A stretch of 10,295 nucleotides of DNA from JAAYVZ01 sp035403265 (lineage in GTDB: Bacteria; Acidobacteriota; Thermoanaerobaculia; Thermoanaerobaculales; Thermoanaerobaculaceae): contig DAONEV010000138.1 in the NCBI GenBank assembly GCA_035403265.1, positions 1-10,295 of the forward strand. The letters run 5' to 3'. The notes under the pieces were generated by a model. It was given only the letters and a program-made list of their open reading frames with translations. It did not search any database and was not told where the DNA came from. Shown piece by piece: positions 1 through 6,000 of this stretch; positions within the stretch are counted from its first letter, which is position 1; each line of letters opens with the position of its first letter. A program made the translations under genes and the position numbers.

Positions 1-1463
1 TCGGTCTCGTACTTGGTGCGGATGGGTTCGAGGATCGCGGTCTCCTCCTCGGCCGTGAGGGCCCTGCCCTCCCGTGCGAGCTGGTCGCGCTTGACCGTCA
101 GCAGTACCTGCGCCGCCTGCTCGCCGCCCATCACCGAGATCCGCGAGCCGGGCCAGGTCCAGAGGAAACGCGGCCCGAAGGCGCGGCCGCACATACCGTA
201 GTTGCCGGCCCCGAAGCTGCCGCCCAGGATCACCGTGAGCTTGGGCACTCGAGCCGTCGCGACGGCATGCACGAGCTTCGCGCCCTCCTTGGCGATGCCA
301 GCGCGCTCGACCTGGGCGCCGACCATGAAGCCGGTGATGTTCTGCAGGAAGAGCAGAGGGATGCCCTCGGCGGTGCACAGCTCGATGAAGTGCGTGGCCT
401 TGAGCGCCGACTCGCCGAACAGCACGCCGTTGTTGGCGATGATCCCGCACGGGATCCCCTCGACGTGGGCAAAGCCGCACACCAGGGTTGTCGCGTAGCG
501 CCTCTTGAACTCGACCAGGCGGCTGCCGTCCACCACGCGGGCGACGACCTCCCGCACCTCCACCTGGCGGCGCAGGTCGGCGGGCCAGATTCCCAGCAGC
601 TCATCGGGGTCGTACGCCGGCGGCTCGGGGGTGGCCAGGCGCATCGCGGCCGCGGGTCGCATCCCGAGCGCGCCGACGATGTCGCGCAGGATGGAGATGG
701 CGTGGGCGTCGTCGGACGCGAAGTGGTCGGCGACACCGGACAGCTCGGTGTGAACGCGGGCGCCACCCAGCTCCTCGGCCGAAACGTCCTCGCCGGTGGC
801 CGCCTTGACGAGCGGCGGTCCCCCCAGGAAGATCGTGCCTGTCTTGTCGACGATCACCGTCTGGTCGCTCATCGCCGGCACGTAGGCGCCTCCGGCCGTG
901 CACGACCCCATCACCGCCGAGATCTGCGGCACGCCGGCTGCCGACAGCACCGCCTGGTTGTAGAAGATGCGACCGAAGTGGTCGCGGTCCGGGAAGACCT
1001 CCGCCTGCAGCGGCAGGAACGCCCCACCCGAGTCGACGAGGTACAGGCACGGCAGGCGGTTCTCGAGGGCGATCTCCTGGGCGCGCAGGTGCTTCTTGAC
1101 GGTGATCGGGTAGTACGTCCCGCCCTTCACCGTGGCGTCGTTGGCGACCACCATGCACAGCCGCCCGCGCACCGTGCCGATTCCGGTGACCAGCCCGGCC
1201 GCCGGCACCGCCTCCGGGTAGACCTCGTACGCCGCCAGCATGCCGAGCTCGAGAAACGGCGCGCCCGGATCGAGCAGCGCCGCGATGCGCTCACGCACCG
1301 GCAGCTTGCCCTGCTCGCGGTGCCGGGCCTGTGCCTTCTCGCCCCCGCCAGCCGCGGCCGCGGCCTGCACCTCGGCCAGACGCGCCCCCAGCGCCAGGTT
1401 GTGCGCCCGATTGCTGCGAAAAGCCTCGCTGTCGGTCCGGACCTGGCTGGCAATCAGCGACAC
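1..1463 (-). CDS. mccB: Methylcrotonyl-CoA carboxylase, beta (carboxyltransferase) subunit, 3' end cut by window edge
   Basis: This subunit moves the carboxyl group from carboxybiotin to 3-methylcrotonyl-CoA, giving 3-methylglutaconyl-CoA in leucine degradation. It acts in the cytoplasm with a biotin carboxylase/biotin-carrier alpha subunit that is not in the window. The frame is open for 487 codons; the family is about 535 residues, so roughly 50 C-terminal residues are missing. Both crotonase-fold carboxyltransferase halves are visible: VMGSCTAGG at residues 184-192, followed by AYVPAMSD and GTIFLGGPPLVKAATGE, and GGSFGAGNYGMCGR at 414-427, followed by PRFLW and RISVMGGEQAA near 432-451. 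The NYGMCGR and FLW..P..RISVMGGEQ signature separates methylcrotonyl- from propionyl-CoA carboxylase beta. The start is GTG at 1463, chosen because GGGAGG lies 4 nt upstream and family similarity begins soon after; another in-frame GTG lies six codons upstream. It is divergent from the kinase genes. Confidence 0.95.
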   Translation of the reverse strand, partial: MSLIASQVRTDSEAFRSNRAHNLALGARLAEVQAAAAAGGGEKAQARHREQGKLPVRERIAALLDPGAPFLELGMLAAYEVYPEAVPAAGLVTGIGTVRGRLCMVVANDATVKGGTYYPITVKKHLRAQEIALENRLPCLYLVDSGGAFLPLQAEVFPDRDHFGRIFYNQAVLSAAGVPQISAVMGSCTAGGAYVPAMSDQTVIVDKTGTIFLGGPPLVKAATGEDVSAEELGGARVHTELSGVADHFASDDAHAISILRDIVGALGMRPAAAMRLATPEPPAYDPDELLGIWPADLRRQVEVREVVARVVDGSRLVEFKRRYATTLVCGFAHVEGIPCGIIANNGVLFGESALKATHFIELCTAEGIPLLFLQNITGFMVGAQVERAGIAKEGAKLVHAVATARVPKLTVILGGSFGAGNYGMCGRAFGPRFLWTWPGSRISVMGGEQAAQVLLTVKRDQLAREGRALTAEEETAILEPIRTKYET

Positions 1464-1465
1464 GA

Positions 1466-1473
1466 CTCCTCCC
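1466..1473 (-). promoter_or_regulatory. Ribosome binding site of the carboxyltransferase gene
   Basis: The minus strand reads GGGAGGAG just before the GTG at 1463. The GGGAGG core is 4 nt from the start codon, slightly short but workable. It decides the start in favour of this GTG rather than the one 18 nt upstream. Confidence 0.55.
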
Positions 1474-1531
1474 GGCTGCACTCCAGCCAACGGTCAGCGC
1501 CGGGCGAAGCATTCCGGCGGGCCAGAGGCCC

Positions 1532-1545
1532 TGTCAGGCTATGAT
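1532..1545 (+). promoter_or_regulatory. Possible promoter of the kinase operon (TATGAT -10-like box)
   Basis: TATGAT at 1540-1545 matches five of six bases of the sigma-70 type -10 consensus and is an AT-rich island in very GC-rich DNA, within the 153-bp divergent spacer. No convincing -35 box lies 16-18 bp upstream; that stretch is mostly G and C. TGTCAGG at 1532-1538 directly precedes it. Transcription would start near 1552, leaving a leader of about 65 nt before the GTG at 1617. This is an inference from a short motif. Confidence 0.3.
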
Positions 1546-1616
1546 TGGGCGAGATCTTCGCGCATGGTGCCGCACGTGCTCTCGTGGTCGTCCGCTCCCG
1601 GGCCCGGGGGTCGCCG

Positions 1617-3032
1617 GTGAAGCTGCGGCTCGAGGTGGTGGACGGTCCGGAGGCGGGGCGGAGCTTCGACCTCGACGGGGCCGCTTCGTTCCTGGTCGGG
1701 CGCTCGCCGCAGGCGCACCTCCGCCTGGATCCGGTCGCGGATCGGTACGTGTCTCGCACCCACTTCCTGGTCGAGCTGCGGCCGCCGCGCTGCCTGGTCA
1801 CGGATCTCGACAGCGCCAACGGCACCTTCGTCAACGACGAGCGCGTCGCCCAGTGGGAGCTCCGCGACGGGGACGTGATTCGGGCCGGGCGCACGCGGAT
1901 CCGGGTGCGTCTGGAGGGCGTGCCCCCTGCGGCCGAGCGCCAGCCGCTGCACGCCGCGGTGGAAGGGGAGGACGGGCTTGTCGACAGCGGCATCATGAGC
2001 CCGCCGGCCGGAGGGCCGTTTGCCTGCTGCGGGTGCGGGCGGGACCTCGGCATCCACGCGGTGAGCGACGGTCGCGCCGCCGAGCTGCCCGACGCGGTCT
2101 ACATCTGCCGCGCCTGCACGGCGGCCCAGCAGTTGCCCGCTCTGGCCGGCCGTCGCCTCGGGCAGCTCACCCTACTCCGCCCCCTGGGCCGCGGCGGCAT
2201 GGGGGTGGTCTACAAGGCGGTGCACGACGCCACCCGCCGGATCTGTGCCGTCAAACACCTGCACCCGAGCGCCGCCACGGACGAACGGGCGCGGCGCACG
2301 TTCGAGCGGGAGATCGACGTGCAGTCGGCGGTGCTGCACCCCAACCTCGTGCGGGTGCTGGGCCGCGGTGAGTCGGGCGGGTGCTTCTTCGTGGTGGTTG
2401 AGTTCATGGCCGGAGGCGATGTCGGCCGGGTAGTCGGCAAGGTGCTGAAGGGTCCTCTGCCCGTGGCGCTTTCCTGCCGCATCACCCTCCAGGTGCTCGC
2501 CGGCCTCGAGGCGCTACACGAGGCCGGTTTCGTGCACCGCGACCTCAAGCCGGCCAACTTCATGCTCAGCCGCCCCTGGGACGATCCGACCGTGGTCGCC
2601 AAGATCACCGACTACGGCCTGGCGAAATCCTATGAGGACGCCGGGCGCTCGATCTTCGACTACACGCGCAGCGGCGAGGCGGGCGGGTCGCTGCTGTTCA
2701 TGCCGCCGGAGCAAATCCTCAACTTCAGGTTCGTGACCCCGGCGGCGGATGTGTACGCGGTCGGGGTGAGCCTGTACTACCTGCTCACGGGGAAGCACTC
2801 GGTGGAGCTCTCCATGCCTGCCGGGCCGGCGCCCGGGCGGCGACCCAACCCGATCGAGGCGATTCTCGAGCAGCCCCCGGTGCCAGTGCGCCAGCGCGCC
2901 CCCGGGCTTGGGGCCGGGATCGCGGCGGTGGTGGATCAGGCGGTGCAGAAGGAGCTCGGGGCGCGCTTCACCACCGCCACGGCAATGCGAGTCGCGCTCG
3001 CCGAGGCGGTCGCCCGGGAGGGGCGGCTGTGA
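1617..3032 (+). CDS. Ser/Thr protein kinase: FHA domain, zinc ribbon, Hanks-type kinase
   Basis: This 471-residue soluble protein kinase has an N-terminal FHA domain at about residues 2-100, with GRS at 28-30, SRTH at 46-49, NGTFVN at 68-73 and LRDGD at 82-86, the layout of phosphothreonine-binding FHA domains. A zinc-ribbon-like segment follows, with CxxC at 137-140 and CxxC at 164-167. The kinase domain (about 180-465) shows GRGGMG at 191-196, catalytic K213, alpha-C E232, HRDLKPAN at 307-314, DYG at 332-334 in place of DFG, and MPPEQ at 362-366. All catalytic residues are present, so it should be active. There is no membrane helix. The frame is open from a TTG at 1545, but the first FHA strand begins right after GTG 1617, which has GGGGG 6 nt upstream, so GTG is preferred; with TTG the protein would have 495 residues. 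The stop overlaps the next kinase by 4 nt, suggesting translational coupling. Confidence 0.93.
   Translation: MKLRLEVVDGPEAGRSFDLDGAASFLVGRSPQAHLRLDPVADRYVSRTHFLVELRPPRCLVTDLDSANGTFVNDERVAQWELRDGDVIRAGRTRIRVRLEGVPPAAERQPLHAAVEGEDGLVDSGIMSPPAGGPFACCGCGRDLGIHAVSDGRAAELPDAVYICRACTAAQQLPALAGRRLGQLTLLRPLGRGGMGVVYKAVHDATRRICAVKHLHPSAATDERARRTFEREIDVQSAVLHPNLVRVLGRGESGGCFFVVVEFMAGGDVGRVVGKVLKGPLPVALSCRITLQVLAGLEALHEAGFVHRDLKPANFMLSRPWDDPTVVAKITDYGLAKSYEDAGRSIFDYTRSGEAGGSLLFMPPEQILNFRFVTPAADVYAVGVSLYYLLTGKHSVELSMPAGPAPGRRPNPIEAILEQPPVPVRQRAPGLGAGIAAVVDQAVQKELGARFTTATAMRVALAEAVAREGRL
3016..3023 (+). promoter_or_regulatory. Ribosome binding site of the large kinase, inside the preceding gene
   Basis: GGGAGGGG ends 5 nt before GTG 3029 and 11 nt before ATG 3035. 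The spacing favours the GTG, which overlaps the preceding TGA as GTGA, a typical translational-coupling arrangement. Confidence 0.6.
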
Positions 3033-6000
3033 GCATGGACCCCGGCGACCGGCTGCAGCTCGACCTGGCTTTCCAGGAGGCGCTACGCGAGCGCAACTGG
3101 GACCGCGGTCTCGAGCTGGCTGCGCATCTGTCCGAGCAGGAGCCAGACGAGTCGGCAGGCTGGTTCTGGCGCGCCACGTTTCTGTGGCGGCTGGGGCGGT
3201 TGGCCGAGGCCGGGGTGTCGGCCCGACACGCGGTTTTCCTCGCCCCGGAGGACGCCAGGGCGCGGCAACTGGCCGCCGAGCTGGCGCGGCTCTCAACCGT
3301 GCCGGCGCCTCCTGCTGCTGCGGTGGAGGCGCTCCAGCCGACTCTCCTGGACGAGGTCCCGACCCCTCCTCCCGCCAGGGACACGGCGGCGGCCGGAAGC
3401 CTCACGTTCTCACCCGGGAAGGTCCTGGCGGGGCGCTGGGAGGTGCGCGGCAGCGTCCGGGGCGGGATGGGAGAGGTGCTTTTCGTCTTCGACCGCGAGC
3501 TGGGCCGCATGGAGGCGGTCAAGACGCCGCTGCCCGAGCAGCTCGCCAGTGAGGAGGGACGGGCGCGCTTCGTCCGCGAGGCGGAGGCGTGGATCGGCCT
3601 GGGGTTGCACCCCAACGTCTGCACCGCCTACTTCGTGCACGAGCTGGGCGGCGTGCCGCGGCTCTTCATCGAGTACGTGGACGGCACCACCCTGGACGAG
3701 TGGCTGCGCGAGCACCGCGGCGCCGACGTCGAGGCGCGCCTGGACCTGGTGATTCAGCTCGCCGCCGGGATGCAGCATGCTCACACCTTCGCCTGGGAGG
3801 ACGAGGCGGGTGCGCAGCATCGGGGCATCGTCCATCGGGACCTCAAGCCGGGCAACGTCCTGGTCGGCCACGACGGGATCGTGCGGATCACCGATTTCGG
3901 GCTGGTGGGGCGCCCCGGTTTGACCACCATGACCCTGCCGCCATCCGCACCGCCCGCCCACCGCGAGGGCGCCACCGGGCCCACCGGCACCTGGAGCACC
4001 TTGACGCTGGGCGACGCCCTGATGGGGACGCCGCCTTACATGCCGCCGGAGCAGTGGGACGGCGCCCACCTGGTGGGCCGGGCAGGGGACCTCTATGCAG
4101 GCGGCTGCATCCTCTACGAGGTCTTCTGCGGCCGCCGGCCGTTCGTGCTCGAAGGGGCCGCGGCGCTCGCCTCGCCGGAGGTGCGTCTCGCCGAGTGGGA
4201 GCGGTTGCACCGCCACGTCCCAGCCCCCAACCCCGGCGGGCTGGCGCCAGGTCTCGACACCGAGCTGGCCGAGGTCATGCAGCGGTGTCTCGAGAAGGAG
4301 CCGGGGTGCCGGCCGGGCAGCTTCGCCGAGCTTCGGGTCGCGCTCGCGGGGATCTACGCCCGGCTGGCCGGCCACCCGTACCCGCGCCGGGAGCCGGAGG
4401 CCACCGCACTGCTCGCGGACACCCTCAACAACCAGGGGGTGTCGTTTATGACCATCGGGCAGCCGCGGCGGGCCGACGCCGCCTGGCAACGCGCCCTCGC
4501 TGTGCAGCCGCACCATCTCGAGGCCTCCTACAACCTGGCGCTGCTGCGCTGGCGGGCCGGGGGGACCGACGCCGAGCTCCGGGCCACCCTGGCCGAGGTC
4601 CGGCGCAGCCACCATGCGATCTGGCGGGACGAGCACCTGGCCGGGCGCGTGGACCTGTGCCTGGGAGAGCTGGAAGCGGCCAGGTCCAGCCTGACGGCCG
4701 CGGCCGCGGCGACCTCGGAGTGGGAGGTCGCGCGCGACGCGGCCCTGGCAGTGGCCGCGGTGCGATCGCCGGACGGCGTGGAGCCCTGGCGGGAGGTCCT
4801 GGCTCACCTCGAGCCGTACGCCGACCGGCTGGCATCCGACTCCCTGGCGGCGGGGCTGCAGGTGCTGGCCCTGACCGGTCTGGGCGAGCATGGTGCGGCG
4901 CGGAGGGCCTGGGAGGCGGGCGTCGCCGGGGGTCTCGAGGTCCCGTCCGACCCGGAAGAGCTGATGGCCCGCACCGTCCCCGGTGCGTGCCGGCGCCGGC
5001 AGGTCAGCGGGATCACGAACCGGGTGGGGGAGGTGGCCATCAGCTCGAGCGGACAGTGCGCGGCCCTCGTGACCGAGGACGGGCGGATCTGCGTCGTCGA
5101 CCCGACCTCGGGGGAGGTTCTCAAGACCCTGCGCCCATCCGGAGAAAGGCCGCGTTGTCTGGCCCTTCACCCGGATGGACGGACGCTCTTCGCCGCGGGC
5201 GGCGCGGAACGGGTCGGCGTCTGGTCGCTCCAGCGCGGTGATCGCGAACGTCTCCTCCAGATGCAGCCAGGGGTGCTCGGCGCCCTGGGGGTGACGCCGG
5301 ACGGCCGGTGGGTGCTGGGACTCGGCTCCGAGGGGAGCCTGACGGTCTGGGAGGCATCCGTTGGCACGCGGGTTGGCTCGCTTCGGGCCCACGCCACCTA
5401 CGGCACATGTCTCGCGGTGCCTGCGGACGACCGGGCGCTCTCGGGCGGCGCCGACGGGTTCGTGCGGGTCTGGGAGCTGCCGTCGGGCCGCGAGCTCGGC
5501 TCGTTGGACGTGCGCACTGGGGAGGCGGTGACGGCTGTCGCCGCGACCCCCGACTTCGCGCGCGTGCTCATTGCCTCCGCCGACCGGCGGCTGCGGCTGT
5601 GGGATGCCAAGGCGGGGCGCGTTGTCCTGGAACTCGATGGCCATGCCGACCGCTGCACCTTCGTGGCGCTTTCCCCGGCCGGCGGGCATGCCCTGTCCGC
5701 CAGCCTCGATGGCACTCTCCGGATCTGGGACCTCGGGCGAGGAGAGCCGCTGGCGGCAGTGATGGCGGGGGGCCCGGCAATGGCCGGGGCCTGCACCCGG
5801 GACCTCTCCACGGTCGTGCTTGGCCACGGGGCCGGGGCCCGGGTGCTCGACTGCCGGTATCCACCGTCGTACCGCCCCAGCTGGGCACTGGGGCAGCCTC
5901 TGACCGTGGACGCCACCCTGGAGCGCCTCACCACCTTCCGGGTCAACCTCGCCCAGGCCGAGGAGCGCGCCCGGGGCGGGAGCTGGCAGGCGGCGTTGGA

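Noticed and set aside
1..1463. Propionyl-CoA carboxylase beta as the identity of the first gene
   Set aside because: The second-half signature NYGMCGR ... RISVMGGEQAA is of the methylcrotonyl-CoA type; propionyl-CoA enzymes carry a different sequence there.
267..1544. Stop-free plus-strand frame of 425 codons opposite the carboxyltransferase gene
   Set aside because: The minus strand carries unmistakable carboxyltransferase motifs over the same span; the plus-strand product is low-complexity His/Arg-rich sequence.
1545..1616. Upstream TTG start for the FHA kinase
   Set aside because: It would overlap the -10-like box and add 24 Arg/Ala-rich residues before the FHA fold. GTG 1617 fits the domain start better, though TTG cannot be excluded.
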